35,100 nt of DNA from Roseburia sp. (GCA_023664685.1 JAMPFC010000022.1:1-35100), one strand, 5' to 3'; positions 1 to 7,803 are shown, counted from the stretch's first letter. Made by a program: numbers and translations. Notes: generated by a model from the sequence alone, not told the origin.

Positions 1-294
1 ATGGGTAAAACCACTGGAGGTACACTCCAGATTCATTCTTGTCTCGACATCTTCAATCGTTTTACATCCAAAACTGTCAAAGCGTTCTTTGATCTCAAAA
101 AGATCCTCCCAACAGATATCTATGTAGGTCTGGATCGTCGCCTTATCGTGTTCTGCAATCTCACTGATCGAATTGATAATGTTTTCTGAAATCGTCACAT
201 TCATCTGTCTGACATAAAAAAATGCAGCCAGACAAACGATCACAGATGCAGAAACAATAGTCAATAAATAAAATAATCTATGTTTCTCTTTCAC
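1..294 (-). CDS. Membrane-anchored sensor protein, N-terminal part (cut by window edge)
   Basis: Reading leftwards from a GTG at 294, 98 codons are open to the window edge. The start is chosen because AAGGGG lies 8 nt upstream and a good promoter lies just before it. The product begins KEKHRLF, then has one hydrophobic segment at about residues 7-27, followed by a helical, charged segment typical of the extracytoplasmic sensor part of two-TM signalling proteins. Clostridial diguanylate cyclases and histidine kinases often start this way, but the output domain lies outside the window, so the class of enzyme cannot be told. That it is a membrane sensor is inference from topology only. Confidence 0.6.
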   Translation of the reverse strand, partial: MKEKHRLFYLLTIVSASVIVCLAAFFYVRQMNVTISENIINSISEIAEHDKATIQTYIDICWEDLFEIKERFDSFGCKTIEDVETRMNLECTSSGFTH

Positions 295-337
295 TTTATG
301 TACCCCTTATTACACATTCTATATTGCTTCTGCCTAC

Positions 338-366
338 ATTATAAAGCCTTTTGCCAAAAAAGTCCA
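338..366 (-). promoter_or_regulatory. Promoter of the membrane sensor gene
   Basis: On the minus strand TGGACT (361-366) and TATAAT (338-343) are 17 bp apart, giving a start near 331 and a 37-nt leader before the GTG at 294. It lies directly behind the stop codon of the truncated sigma gene. Confidence 0.6.
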
Positions 367-371
367 CCCAC

Positions 372-662
372 TTATACCCTTCCGTCTAAAATTTCCTCGA
401 TCGTCTCCCGTATCCTCTCCTCATCCGGCGGCAGATACAACCGTTTTTTCTTTATTTTCAAAGCCTCATTTTTCGTGATCGTCAGCATCCATGACTTGAA
501 TTTGTGAAATGCCCTGATCTGCCCGATATTTTCATATGCTTTTAAAATGGCATTGCTCACAGCATCTTCTGCATCTGTTTCATTTTTTAGTATAGCCAGT
601 GCCATAATATACAGATCGTCTTTGTATTTATTCACATTTTCACAAAACTTTTTTGCCTCCAT
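372..662 (-). CDS. Sigma-70 region 2 protein, lacking region 4 (truncated ECF-type sigma factor)
   Basis: The 96-aa product matches sigma-70 region 2 of ECF factors: YKDDLYIMALAILKN, then DAEDAVSNAILKAYENI (core binding helix) and FKSWMLTITKNEALKI (-10 recognition helix). ECF factors are normally about 160-190 aa, with region 4 behind a linker. Here the frame stops after the linker and only 77 nt separate it from the next gene, so region 4 has been lost rather than frame-shifted. GGGAGGA about 8 nt upstream of the ATG and a near-consensus promoter at 731-759 mean that it could still be expressed. Without region 4 it should not recognise a -35 by itself. It may be a decaying gene or act as a core-binding competitor; I cannot decide which. 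Confidence 0.7.
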   Translation of the reverse strand: MEAKKFCENVNKYKDDLYIMALAILKNETDAEDAVSNAILKAYENIGQIRAFHKFKSWMLTITKNEALKIKKKRLYLPPDEERIRETIEEILDGRV

Positions 663-730
663 GAATAGTTATCCTCCCTCTATATACAAAGATACCCCAA
701 AGCACAAAAAGGTTCCCGGATTTTAATTTT

Positions 731-759
731 ATTATAGTCGTATTACGACTATTTTTCAA
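731..759 (-). promoter_or_regulatory. Promoter of the truncated sigma gene
   Basis: TTGAAA (754-759, minus strand) and TATAAT (731-736) with a 17-bp spacer. The palindromic operator at 734-752 covers the spacer and half of the -10, so a bound repressor would block this promoter. Confidence 0.65.
734..752. promoter_or_regulatory. 19-bp palindromic operator, probably for the adjacent XRE repressor
   Basis: ATAGTCGTATTACGACTAT is a perfect inverted repeat with 9-bp arms around a central T. It lies between the divergent sigma fragment and XRE genes, inside the leftward promoter and just upstream of the rightward one. This is where an autoregulating XRE dimer would bind. Binding by this protein is inference. 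Confidence 0.6.
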
Positions 760-784
760 TAAAAAGTTTATTCCTTTTTATAAT
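755..784 (+). promoter_or_regulatory. Candidate promoter of the XRE gene
   Basis: TATAAT at 779-784 is consensus. The best -35, TTCAAT at 755-760 with an 18-bp spacer, is poor. Transcription would start near 791, giving a very short leader of about 13 nt that begins within the ribosome binding site. Confidence 0.4.
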
Positions 785-803
785 AATGAGGGAGGTGTTT
801 TGC

Positions 804-1010
804 ATGGTTTTTGAGAATATAAGAAATTTACGGGAAGACTCCGACAAAAAACAGCAGGAAATCGCTGACTACCTGCATATAAAACAGACAACTTATTCTA
901 AGTACGAACTTGGAAAGATAAATATACCCATAGAAATCTTTATAAAACTGGCGGATTATTATAATGTATCGGTCGATTATCTGTTGGGCCGGGAGGGGAG
1001 ACGGGAATAA
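804..1010 (+). CDS. XRE-family HTH repressor (small)
   Basis: A 68-aa protein that is almost wholly one HTH_3 domain: IRNLREDSDKKQQEIADYL (helices 1-2), IKQTTYSKYELGKI (recognition helix) and the conserved end PIEIFIKLADYYNVSVDYLL. The ATG at 804 is preferred over the in-frame ATG at 786 because GGGAGGTG lies 6 nt before it at 790-797. It is divergent from the truncated sigma gene and ends 7 nt before the convergent membrane-protein gene. Small stand-alone XRE repressors of this type bind palindromes next to their own gene, which fits the site at 734-752. Confidence 0.85.
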   Translation: MVFENIRNLREDSDKKQQEIADYLHIKQTTYSKYELGKINIPIEIFIKLADYYNVSVDYLLGREGRRE

Positions 1011-1017
1011 GCCTTTT

Positions 1018-1767
1018 CTACCTCCTCCTCCGCATTTGCCATATCATGCTGACCAACAAAACAAATACACACACCCCCACAAAAAAATACTGTGTATCAT
1101 GCCCTGCCCAGTCCACTCTCAGGATTGTTTTATAAAAATTCACATACTCTTCTTTTGCAGACAAAAACTTGCGCATCTCAACCGTCCTGTCATAATAAAA
1201 TTCATAGATACATCCCGTCACAACGCAGGAACCATACAAAAAGGAAATCCCCTTGAATCCCCGGCTCCAACTTATATTTATCTCTTTTTTCATCGCATAA
1301 ACGACCATTCTTATAACTAGCAGAAGCACGCCAAGCGCAAGCCCGATCATGGCTGCCCTGTTAAATAGTATTTCCTCTCGTCCTTCCTCCACATAAGGCT
1401 GCCCCTCTGTACATTCTCCGAAGATGCGGTACATGATACAATTTCCGATAATGAGATACATTTTTACTGCACACCAGATGCAAAGCAGATACTTTTTCAT
1501 ATTTTTTCCGCATCGCATAAGCCCCAACATAATAAGCGCCCCAAGCAGACCACCTGCCCAGAAAGAACCTCCATGAAAAAACTTCTGGAACAAAAACATC
1601 GATCCCCACAAAAAACCATTTACGACACAGATCATCCCTACCAGAACTTCATGCCATTTCGTGTCCTCTTTTTTTCCCACACACAAAAATATGCCTGCTG
1701 CAAAGGACACCAAATGATAAAACATCATAAATTCTCTCTGGAAAAAAATCTCCAACAAAAATTCCAT
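1018..1767 (-). CDS. Multi-pass membrane protein of unknown function
   Basis: A 249-aa protein with about six hydrophobic segments and a basic end (QMRRRR). I recognise no family. Hydrophobic stretches include FYHLVSFAAGIFLCV, LVGMICVVNGFLWGSMFLF, GGLLGALIMLGLM, AMIGLALGVLLLVIRMVVYA and the last YFFVGVCVFVLLVSMIW. The ATG at 1767 is chosen because GGAGAGGA precedes it; an in-frame GTG at 1833 has no clear binding site. The same frame remains open upstream to about 1968 without an ATG, so the gene could be a shortened version of a longer one. It stops 7 nt from the convergent XRE gene. Its mRNA would start with a foldable leader (see 1809-1912). Confidence 0.6.
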   Translation of the reverse strand: MEFLLEIFFQREFMMFYHLVSFAAGIFLCVGKKEDTKWHEVLVGMICVVNGFLWGSMFLFQKFFHGGSFWAGGLLGALIMLGLMRCGKNMKKYLLCIWCAVKMYLIIGNCIMYRIFGECTEGQPYVEEGREEILFNRAAMIGLALGVLLLVIRMVVYAMKKEINISWSRGFKGISFLYGSCVVTGCIYEFYYDRTVEMRKFLSAKEEYVNFYKTILRVDWAGHDTQYFFVGVCVFVLLVSMIWQMRRRR

Positions 1768-1808
1768 CGTTCCTCTCCGCCTCTTTTTCCTGATCTCATT
1801 ACTAACAA

Positions 1809-1912
1809 ATGGTATCAGCTGTTCCGTGTTCACAGCGCATTCATATAGTCGGAACTGGACACGAACAACACCCGGAACCTGTCCGGATGCTCCTGCAAAG
1901 AACTGATACCAT
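1809..1912 (-). other. Foldable mRNA leader with long-range inverted repeat
   Basis: The arms ATGGTATCAG (1903-1912, minus strand) and its exact complement (1809-1818) enclose about 84 nt. Inside are a GGACA/TGTCC stem (1857-1861 with 1880-1884) and one CGGAAC that can pair with either of two GTTCCG copies (1821-1826 with 1850-1855 or 1873-1878). The predicted transcription start (about 1912) falls on the first base of the outer stem. The layout resembles a switching leader, but the region is also an open frame, so it may be former coding sequence. It matches no riboswitch class that I recognise. Confidence 0.35.
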
Positions 1913-1918
1913 AAAATT

Positions 1919-1946
1919 ATTATAACATGTAATATACCATTGACAA
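1919..1946 (-). promoter_or_regulatory. Extended -10 promoter of the membrane-protein gene
   Basis: TTGTCA (1941-1946, minus strand), a 16-bp spacer, then TGTTATAAT with the consensus -10 at 1919-1924. The predicted start is about 1912, about 145 nt upstream of the ATG. Confidence 0.6.
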
Positions 1947-1970
1947 GAAAATTTTTCTTAAAAACAAAAT

Positions 1971-1999
1971 TTCATATTTTTATCTTGCTTTCATATAAT
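1971..1999 (+). promoter_or_regulatory. Promoter of the tspO-like gene
   Basis: TTCATA (1971-1976), a 17-bp spacer and TATAAT (1994-1999), 31 bp before the start codon at 2031. Confidence 0.55.
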
Positions 2000-2030
2000 A
2001 AACCAAACTCATTTTACAGGAAACAATGCG

Positions 2031-2495
2031 ATGAAAATAAAAAATAAAAGCGAATTGATCATTGCCATCCTCATTCCGATCGCTGTCGGAACACTATCCG
2101 CCCTTTTTAGCGGAAATATGTCATTATATTCTACAATAAACAAACCACCGGTCAGTCCTCCGGGATTTATCTTTCCCATTGTATGGAGCATACTTTATAT
2201 CTTAATGGGAATATCCTCTTACCTCGTATATGAATCTGATCATTCCGAAAAAAGGAACGCCCTAAAAACGTATGCGCTTCAATTATTTTTTAACTTCTGG
2301 TGGAGTATAATCTTTTTTCGGTTTTCCCTATATTTATTTGCGTTCCTGTGGCTGTTAGTCATGATCGTTCTGATCGCCATCATGATCTACCGGTTTTATC
2401 AAATAAATGTGCTATCTGCTTATTTACAAATTCCATATCTGCTTTGGTGTTTGTTTGCTGCCTATCTGAATTTTATGATCTATACATTGAATTGA
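2031..2495 (+). CDS. tspO: TspO/MBR family tryptophan-rich sensory protein
   Basis: A 154-aa integral membrane protein with the five-helix layout and signature residues of TspO/MBR: NKPPVSPPGFIFPIVWSILY in the first loop and second helix, a MGISSYLVY helix, FFNFWWSIIFF in the third, and a final helix ending PYLLWCLFAAYLNFMIYTLN. TspO proteins bind porphyrins and act in stress signalling or tetrapyrrole breakdown in the cytoplasmic membrane; the substrate here is not known. The length is normal for the family. AGGAAA about 9 nt upstream supports the ATG. It stands alone, with its own promoter and a terminator at 2527-2575. Confidence 0.9.
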   Translation: MKIKNKSELIIAILIPIAVGTLSALFSGNMSLYSTINKPPVSPPGFIFPIVWSILYILMGISSYLVYESDHSEKRNALKTYALQLFFNFWWSIIFFRFSLYLFAFLWLLVMIVLIAIMIYRFYQINVLSAYLQIPYLLWCLFAAYLNFMIYTLN

Positions 2496-2526
2496 ATTTA
2501 AGGCTTCTTCCACTTTCATATACCAA

Positions 2527-2575
2527 AAAGCACCACGGTCTTCATCTTAAATTAGGATGAAAACTGCGGTGCTTT
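2527..2575. terminator. Bidirectional terminator between tspO and the merR gene
   Basis: The arms AAAGCACC and GGTGCTTT, with a second pairing CTTCATC/GATGAAA inside and an AT-rich loop, make a hairpin of about 49 nt between two convergent genes. T-rich tails exist only as part of the outer stem, so efficiency is uncertain. Confidence 0.65.
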
Positions 2576-2612
2576 CTGACGGAGTTCTTCTGCTGTATTT
2601 ACAAGTTATTCA

Positions 2613-3455
2613 TTACTTGTAAAATGCTTCGATCGCCTGCATAAAAAACTGCGCTGTCCCCTCACCGTATTTCCCATCTGTATTCGCTCTAACTTCTTCG
2701 TTCAGATAGGTCTGTGCAACAGAAAGCATCATTCCCTTTTCATTCTTTATTTGGCAGAGTTGTTTCATAACAAACCCATATTCGCCAACTACCTCTTTTA
2801 CTTCAAAAGAATCCAAAGGAAATCCCCGCTTATCAGCTAATTTCTCCAAAACAACATGCAAGCGTTCCCGGTAACTTTTTACAACCTCTTTGCTGATTGG
2901 ATTTTTTACAGCACCAAGATACTCCTCCTTCCCTCCAAACCATTCTACCATTTTCCGATAGCGTTTCTGCATATCTTCACTGGAAACAGTCTTGATATAA
3001 TGCTCCTGCCACTGCTCCAGTCCGCCAAATTCATTGATTGCTGTTTCTCTGATTTCCTCCGGCATATGGTCGATCATTGCCTGAAACATCTCTTCAATCT
3101 CTGTCTTGTTAAAAACTGCAAAATCCATTCTATTGTCTCCTTTCAGAATGTCATCAATGCTTGCAACAAGATGCTCCATGCGTTCAATTTTTCTCATAAG
3201 CATCTTCCGTTGCATTTGCAATATGTGGTTTCTGTCAAGAGCAGGATTTTCCATAACCGCTTTGATCTCTTTCAAAGGAATATCAAACTCACGAAAGAAC
3301 AATATTTGCTGCAATCGTTCTAAGGCTTTATCGTCATAAAGCCGGTATCCGGCATCACTCTTATCCGTTGGTTTCAGTAAACTGATTTCATCATAATAGT
3401 GAAGCGTGCGTACGCTGATCCCTGTAATATCTGAAATTTCCTTAACTGTCCTCAT
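2613..3455 (-). CDS. MerR-family regulator with TipAS-type ligand domain
   Basis: A 280-aa protein. Residues 1-70 are a MerR winged HTH (TVKEISDITGISVRTLHYYD, then GYRLYDDKALERLQQILFFR); a coiled dimerisation helix follows to about residue 105. The C-terminal part, around EEYLGAVKNPISKEVV and ending TAQFFMQAIEAFY, is a TipAS/antibiotic-recognition domain, as in Mta and TipAL, which bind drugs or thiopeptides and activate efflux genes. The ATG at 3455 is chosen over an in-frame start 15 codons earlier because AGGAGG precedes it by 9 nt. Its promoter has the 19-bp spacer typical of MerR-activated promoters, which implies autoregulation. The target gene is not obvious in the window. Confidence 0.88.
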   Translation of the reverse strand: MRTVKEISDITGISVRTLHYYDEISLLKPTDKSDAGYRLYDDKALERLQQILFFREFDIPLKEIKAVMENPALDRNHILQMQRKMLMRKIERMEHLVASIDDILKGDNRMDFAVFNKTEIEEMFQAMIDHMPEEIRETAINEFGGLEQWQEHYIKTVSSEDMQKRYRKMVEWFGGKEEYLGAVKNPISKEVVKSYRERLHVVLEKLADKRGFPLDSFEVKEVVGEYGFVMKQLCQIKNEKGMMLSVAQTYLNEEVRANTDGKYGEGTAQFFMQAIEAFYK

Positions 3456-3485
3456 AGCGTCAGCCCTCCTGTTCTTGATAATACC

Positions 3486-3516
3486 ATCATAAGCTATCAC
3501 GCTCCGTAAGAGTCAA
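3486..3516 (-). promoter_or_regulatory. MerR-type promoter with 19-bp spacer
   Basis: TTGACT (3511-3516, minus strand) and TATGAT (3486-3491) are separated by 19 bp that contain an imperfect dyad (CTCTTAC and GCGTGATAG). The over-long spacer is characteristic of promoters that MerR proteins untwist, so the gene probably controls itself. Confidence 0.7.
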
Positions 3517-3533
3517 GCAGTTTTTATTTCAGT

Positions 3534-3881
3534 TTAGACATCTTTTTCCTCTGAAAGTAATTTGAGTAACTGCCCCCTAAATTCAGGAAAATCTTGTTTT
3601 ACAGTGGTATAAACATCATCCATATTAAGAGTTTGATACTTGTGTGCGGCAATATCACGAAATCCGGCTGCTGCCCTCCAAGCGATATGAGCAGAATTAT
3701 CACGTGTTTCTTTTGAAACCACTTTGACTAATTCGCCTATATTAATCACGGTCATGCAAACCGCCCGCTTGGTTTTTTCATCTAACATAAAAGTTTCTAT
3801 AGAGATTTCCTGAAGGAGTTCTTCCGCTATATTTAATTCTGCAACAATTTTTTCAATGACAATTTTATCCTTATGATTCAT
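3534..3881 (-). CDS. hepT: HepT-like toxin (DUF86 RNase) of a MntA-HepT pair
   Basis: A 115-aa helical protein with the HEPN RX4HXY motif as Arg75-DIAA-His80-K-Tyr82, the catalytic signature of HepT RNases. The family (DUF86) is a toxin that cleaves RNA and is silenced by AMP added to the motif tyrosine by the partner MntA. The ATG at 3881 has GGAGGA about 11 nt upstream, inside the end of mntA; the two genes overlap by 11 nt and are translated together. Motif and pairing are seen; toxicity here is inferred from the family. Confidence 0.88.
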   Translation of the reverse strand: MNHKDKIVIEKIVAELNIAEELLQEISIETFMLDEKTKRAVCMTVINIGELVKVVSKETRDNSAHIAWRAAAGFRDIAAHKYQTLNMDDVYTTVKQDFPEFRGQLLKLLSEEKDV

Positions 3882-4161
3882 ACAATGAAATCTCCTCCCC
3901 AATCTCAATAATCGAATCCTTGCTAATTGGAGCATGTACCAAGTCTACATCTTTCCCCAACTCATCCTGCAAGCGTAATCGCAATCCGGATAAAAGAAAT
4001 AAGGAAACATGTGGAACATCAAACTCAACTAATAAATCCACATCACTGTTTTCATCAAAAGTACCATTCGCATAAGAACCAAAAAGGGATACTTTTTTAA
4101 TTGGATAATCTCTTGAAACTTTTTTCACTCCCCGTTCAATTTTATCAATCGTCAAAAGCAT
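3871..4161 (-). CDS. mntA: MntA-like antitoxin, minimal nucleotidyltransferase
   Basis: A 96-aa protein with the nucleotidyltransferase motif GSX10DXD (Gly28, Ser29, Asp40, Asp42; FGSYANGTFDENSDVDLLVE). It corresponds to MntA, which uses ATP to AMPylate HepT and so neutralise it. The ATG at 4161 is preferred over a start 8 codons upstream because GGAGGTG lies 7 nt before it. It is the first gene of the pair, has its own promoter at 4196-4225, and overlaps hepT. The length is normal for MntA. Confidence 0.88.
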   Translation of the reverse strand: MLLTIDKIERGVKKVSRDYPIKKVSLFGSYANGTFDENSDVDLLVEFDVPHVSLFLLSGLRLRLQDELGKDVDLVHAPISKDSIIEIGEEISLYES

Positions 4162-4195
4162 TTGCACACCTCCATTTTCGATCATGTACGCATTT

Positions 4196-4225
4196 ATTAT
4201 ATACCAATACAGCTATTACACGCAA
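4196..4225 (-). promoter_or_regulatory. Promoter of mntA-hepT
   Basis: TTGCGT (4220-4225, minus strand), an 18-bp spacer and TATAAT (4196-4201), 35 bp before the mntA start. It lies about 75 bp downstream of the ABC permease stop, so the pair is probably transcribed on its own. Confidence 0.55.
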
Positions 4226-4300
4226 TCCTTTTTTGCGGATAAGGGATTATCACAACTCCCCAAAAAGGAAACTTCGTACGAAGCTCATCATCTCCCCTCT

Positions 4301-7030
4301 TTACTCCCGGTTCTTCAAAACCTCCGCCGGCACCATCTTCTCCAGACGCCGCACCAGAAGTTGATTGACAAGCAGATAAAATACGATTACCGCTCCGTAA
4401 ATTCCCAGATAGAGCAGCCATGAAAACTGCAGATTCATACCGCACGTAACATTTGAAACCAACGCCGGATACATCGCATCCATGACCGCTTTGGCAAGTG
4501 GAATACAAATCGCCGCCCCCACTGCAACGATATAAAAATTACCATTCAGATACAACTTCTTCACTTCTTTTTTCCGATAGCCAAAAATCCGGATCAGAGA
4601 AATATGAAACGCAGAGCGGTCTATCATTACCTTCATCATCAGATACATAACGACGCAGAAAATGAGCGCGGATACGATCGTCAACGTTGAAACCATCGGC
4701 ATCATCATATCGACAAACACGCTGGAACTCCGGGCAATTTCCTCCTTTGTCGTGGTCGCATAGAGCCGCCCGGCCGGAATATCCAGTTCATGATCTGAAA
4801 ATACTACATTATAATAGTCCTCCCCTGCGTCAAACAACTCCCGCATGCTGTCAAGCTCCATAAACACATAAAAACTTGTAGAATACTCGGCAATTCCATC
4901 GACAGTAAACGCATAATCCCGCCCTTCTTCTTCATCCGTCATAACCAGTGTATCGCCCTCCGACAGCTTATACCGTTCTGCCATAGCAGAAGAGATCACA
5001 ACCCGGTTCATCCCCTCTGGCGGTGTGACGTCAAAATATGGATTTTCCCCGCGGACCCCCATCAAAAGGATATCCATGTTATTTCCAAGCAGTTCCTTTT
5101 TAAATCCCCGGGAAAATGCCGCCTCGCCTCCCTCCGGCACCTCCTCCTGCGGATATTTGTATGTGTACATATATTCAAATTTTGTATCTTTTTTATTGTC
5201 CTCGCTCACATGAAAACACATAACATAACAATCCATAGCAAGCATCAAAATGATCAGGCAGACAAACATTCCAAATAAAACGGTCAGAGCGGTTCTCGCC
5301 TCCCGCAGCATCTGGCGGATGCGAAATCTCCCCACAAATCCCATATTTCCCAGATTCAGCCGGGATACCTTCCCACCCTTCTGTTCATTTCGTATCAGGT
5401 GCAAAACCGGTTTGGACAGGCGGCTGTAGATCACGACACAGTTTACGATCGCAGCGACAACCGGCGGCATAACGATCCCATACACCAAAAGATACGCCGG
5501 ATACACCGTCTGCATCTGGGGGATTGAAAAATACTCAAAGCAATCCTGCATCTGTACGTCGACCCCTGCCGGACTGAAAGCGGCCGCTGTCCCGATGCAT
5601 CCTGCCAGCGCAGTCACAACGACCGGCAGCACAAGATAATGAGCCATCAGCTCACGCCTCTTTACCCCAAGCGCATATAACGCACCGATAATACTGCTCT
5701 CCTTCTCGATCCCATGTATGACAAATACAGAAATCACATATGTAAACAGGATCATAACGATAACTCCGGCAATGATCCCGCCCACTTTATTGATCACCTG
5801 ATCCTCTGACGACGCCCGGATGCGGGGATTATCCTCCGCCTTCACAAACAAGGTGAGATTGCTGATCTCCTCATTGAAATACTCTTCCAGAAAAGTATCG
5901 GTACTCTCTTTGAGTTCCTCCATCCCTTCTGTCAGCTTCCTGCTGCCCTTCGTCGTCTTTCCGGCGCCGCTCAGATATTCCTTCAGCCCATCCCGGTACG
6001 CTTTGACCTGACTAAGTTTCCCTCTCAGAGAACCGATGGAAAGCCTCACGATCGCACTTTCATTTTTTCCCCCCAATGCCTTGAGAACCGTCTCAAAATT
6101 ATCAGCAGTCAGCTTTTCCTCTAATCCATACTCTTTCAAGCCCTCCTCTGCCTGCGACAGATAAGACTCCAAAATCTGGTCAGCCCCCTCCAATAATTCC
6201 TCGTGATGCCCCTCAAGTTTTTCAAGCGCTTCCTGTAATTTGGCAGAACCATCCTTTAACTCCTGAATGCCATCTGTAAATTCATCCTTTTTCCCGGCAT
6301 TTTCCTCCCAATAATCCCGAAAATATTTGTCGCTCACGCTCTCTGGTGAAAAAGAATATTTCTTTAATTCCTCTTTCAGATCATCATGGCTCATCGCCTC
6401 ATTTAACCGATACGCATAGACAAATTCCTCCGTCTTGCTGCTCTTGTTTTCCTCCCGGAATGCCTCATACGCTTCTTTGCTGACGAAACCAACGCCAAAT
6501 CCATCACTGGAAACACTGCTGTCCGACATGTTTTTCAGCGGGGCGTCATAATCCGGCGTACTTCCGATCCCAGCCACACGAAACTCCTTTCCCCCAACGG
6601 AAATCCTGTCGCCAGTCCGCAATTCTTTTTCCTGTGCATACCGCTTTTCCAGAACAATCTCATCGCTCTCCTTCGGCAGCCTCCCGTCATCCAGTGAAAT
6701 GCGGTCAATCCTCTCCCGGTTCTGATACAGGCGAAGTACGCTTTTATCCTCCTGCTCATAATCCATATAAAACATCTTTTCAAGTGTGATTCCCTTTTTG
6801 GTAAGTTCAGTCTCCTCCGATTCACTCAGAGGTACAAATACGCTGAACTGCCCGTCTTCCACACACATCTTTTCTGCATTCTGTTCCACTCCGAGCATGA
6901 TCGTATCCGCCGCCCCGGTAATACTGATAACCAGATACATGCCAAGTACGATCAGCGCCCCCAATGCCGCATAGCGGACAGCATGCTTTCTTAAACTTCT
7001 CCAGACACGTCTGCCAAGTATTTTCTGCAT
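4301..7030 (-). CDS. FtsX-type ABC transporter permease with large extracytoplasmic coiled coil
   Basis: A 909-aa permease of the MacB/FtsX superfamily. It has a first TM at about residues 17-38, a large outside part with a MacB periplasmic-like region and a long Glu/Lys/Leu-rich coiled coil at about 250-380, an FtsX block of TMs at about 430-540, another TM near 590, a second outside domain, and a C-terminal FtsX block at about 770-900 that ends in PAEVLKNRE. Proteins with this architecture are mechanotransmitters that export peptides or resist antimicrobial peptides rather than simple importers. It starts on the base after the stop codon of the ATPase gene, with GGAGG inside the ATPase end, so the two are translationally coupled. 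The substrate is unknown. Confidence 0.88.
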   Translation of the reverse strand: MQKILGRRVWRSLRKHAVRYAALGALIVLGMYLVISITGAADTIMLGVEQNAEKMCVEDGQFSVFVPLSESEETELTKKGITLEKMFYMDYEQEDKSVLRLYQNRERIDRISLDDGRLPKESDEIVLEKRYAQEKELRTGDRISVGGKEFRVAGIGSTPDYDAPLKNMSDSSVSSDGFGVGFVSKEAYEAFREENKSSKTEEFVYAYRLNEAMSHDDLKEELKKYSFSPESVSDKYFRDYWEENAGKKDEFTDGIQELKDGSAKLQEALEKLEGHHEELLEGADQILESYLSQAEEGLKEYGLEEKLTADNFETVLKALGGKNESAIVRLSIGSLRGKLSQVKAYRDGLKEYLSGAGKTTKGSRKLTEGMEELKESTDTFLEEYFNEEISNLTLFVKAEDNPRIRASSEDQVINKVGGIIAGVIVMILFTYVISVFVIHGIEKESSIIGALYALGVKRRELMAHYLVLPVVVTALAGCIGTAAAFSPAGVDVQMQDCFEYFSIPQMQTVYPAYLLVYGIVMPPVVAAIVNCVVIYSRLSKPVLHLIRNEQKGGKVSRLNLGNMGFVGRFRIRQMLREARTALTVLFGMFVCLIILMLAMDCYVMCFHVSEDNKKDTKFEYMYTYKYPQEEVPEGGEAAFSRGFKKELLGNNMDILLMGVRGENPYFDVTPPEGMNRVVISSAMAERYKLSEGDTLVMTDEEEGRDYAFTVDGIAEYSTSFYVFMELDSMRELFDAGEDYYNVVFSDHELDIPAGRLYATTTKEEIARSSSVFVDMMMPMVSTLTIVSALIFCVVMYLMMKVMIDRSAFHISLIRIFGYRKKEVKKLYLNGNFYIVAVGAAICIPLAKAVMDAMYPALVSNVTCGMNLQFSWLLYLGIYGAVIVFYLLVNQLLVRRLEKMVPAEVLKNRE

Positions 7031-7732
7031 TTACAAATCCTCCAGTTCTGCCGCCGACACTCTCGTCTCATTCTCGTATTCCTTGCTCAATTTTCCATCC
7101 TTGATGACAATTACTTTATGTACCATGTCTTTGATCGCATTATTGTGGGTGACAAGCAGCATCGTCGTCCCGTACTTCCGGTTGATTTCCTCAAGAAGCA
7201 CAAGGATATCGCGTGACGTCTTAGAATCCAAAGCACCTGTCGGCTCGTCCAAGAGCAGGAGTTTCGGGTTTTTGATGAGCGCCCTTGCGATAGCGCATCT
7301 TTGTTGCTGCCCTCCGGAAAGCTGCGAAGGGAACTTATTCTGATGTGCAGTCAAACCAAGCGTCTCCAACAATTCCTCCATATCAAGCGGCTGCTTTGCC
7401 AGATATTCACATACCTGAATATTCTCACGGACAGTCAGATTAGGCACCAGATTATAAAACTGAAAAATAAATCCCAGATTTTCTCTCCGGTAGTCCGACA
7501 GCGCCTCGGGGTTCATGTCCGCAATCTCCTTCCCCTCTACCCGGATCGAACCGGAATCCAGTGTATCCAAACCGCCGATACAATTTAAAAATGTCGATTT
7601 GCCAGAACCGCTTGTCCCTTGTATCACGCACATCTGGCCTTCCTCCAGTCCGGTTGTGATCCCCTTTAACACCTGTACATAACTCTCATCCTGTCCATAA
7701 CTTTTTTTGATATCTTTTACTTCTAAATACAT
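7031..7732 (-). CDS. ABC transporter ATP-binding protein (LolD/MacB type)
   Basis: A 233-aa ATPase with Walker A GTSGSGKST near residue 40, Q-loop FIFQFYNLVPNLT, signature LSGGQQQRCAIARAL, Walker B LLLLDEPTGALD and the H-loop LLVTHN. This is the LolD/MacB/SalX class that pairs with FtsX-type permeases. GGGAGGAACAG precedes the ATG. It is the first gene of a two-gene operon with the 909-aa permease, has a strong promoter at 7804-7832, and carries an inverted repeat at the start of transcription. No regulator gene lies next to it, so the inducer is unknown. Confidence 0.93.
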   Translation of the reverse strand: MYLEVKDIKKSYGQDESYVQVLKGITTGLEEGQMCVIQGTSGSGKSTFLNCIGGLDTLDSGSIRVEGKEIADMNPEALSDYRRENLGFIFQFYNLVPNLTVRENIQVCEYLAKQPLDMEELLETLGLTAHQNKFPSQLSGGQQQRCAIARALIKNPKLLLLDEPTGALDSKTSRDILVLLEEINRKYGTTMLLVTHNNAIKDMVHKVIVIKDGKLSKEYENETRVSAAELEDL

Positions 7733-7780
7733 CTGTTCCTCCCGTTTTGCATTAAGAAAATGGTTGCGTTTCGCTCTTTT

Positions 7781-7796
7781 GTTAGGTGTTGCTAAC
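7781..7796. promoter_or_regulatory. Inverted-repeat operator at the ABC operon start site
   Basis: GTTAGGTGTTGCTAAC has 5-bp arms (GTTAG/CTAAC) spaced by 6 bp and lies just downstream of the predicted transcription start (about 7797). This is a position where a TetR-like repressor could act. No such regulator is encoded beside it. Confidence 0.45.
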
Positions 7797-7803
7797 TATG
7801 ATT

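Noticed and set aside
1767-1833. GTG start 22 codons upstream for the unknown membrane protein
   Set aside because: No binding site before it, while the ATG at 1767 has GGAGAGGA; the upstream part is basic and unlike a membrane start.
4270-4290. CTTCGTACGAAG followed by T-rich sequence as terminator of the ABC operon
   Set aside because: The palindrome leaves only GTAC for the loop and a 4-bp stem, too weak to support.
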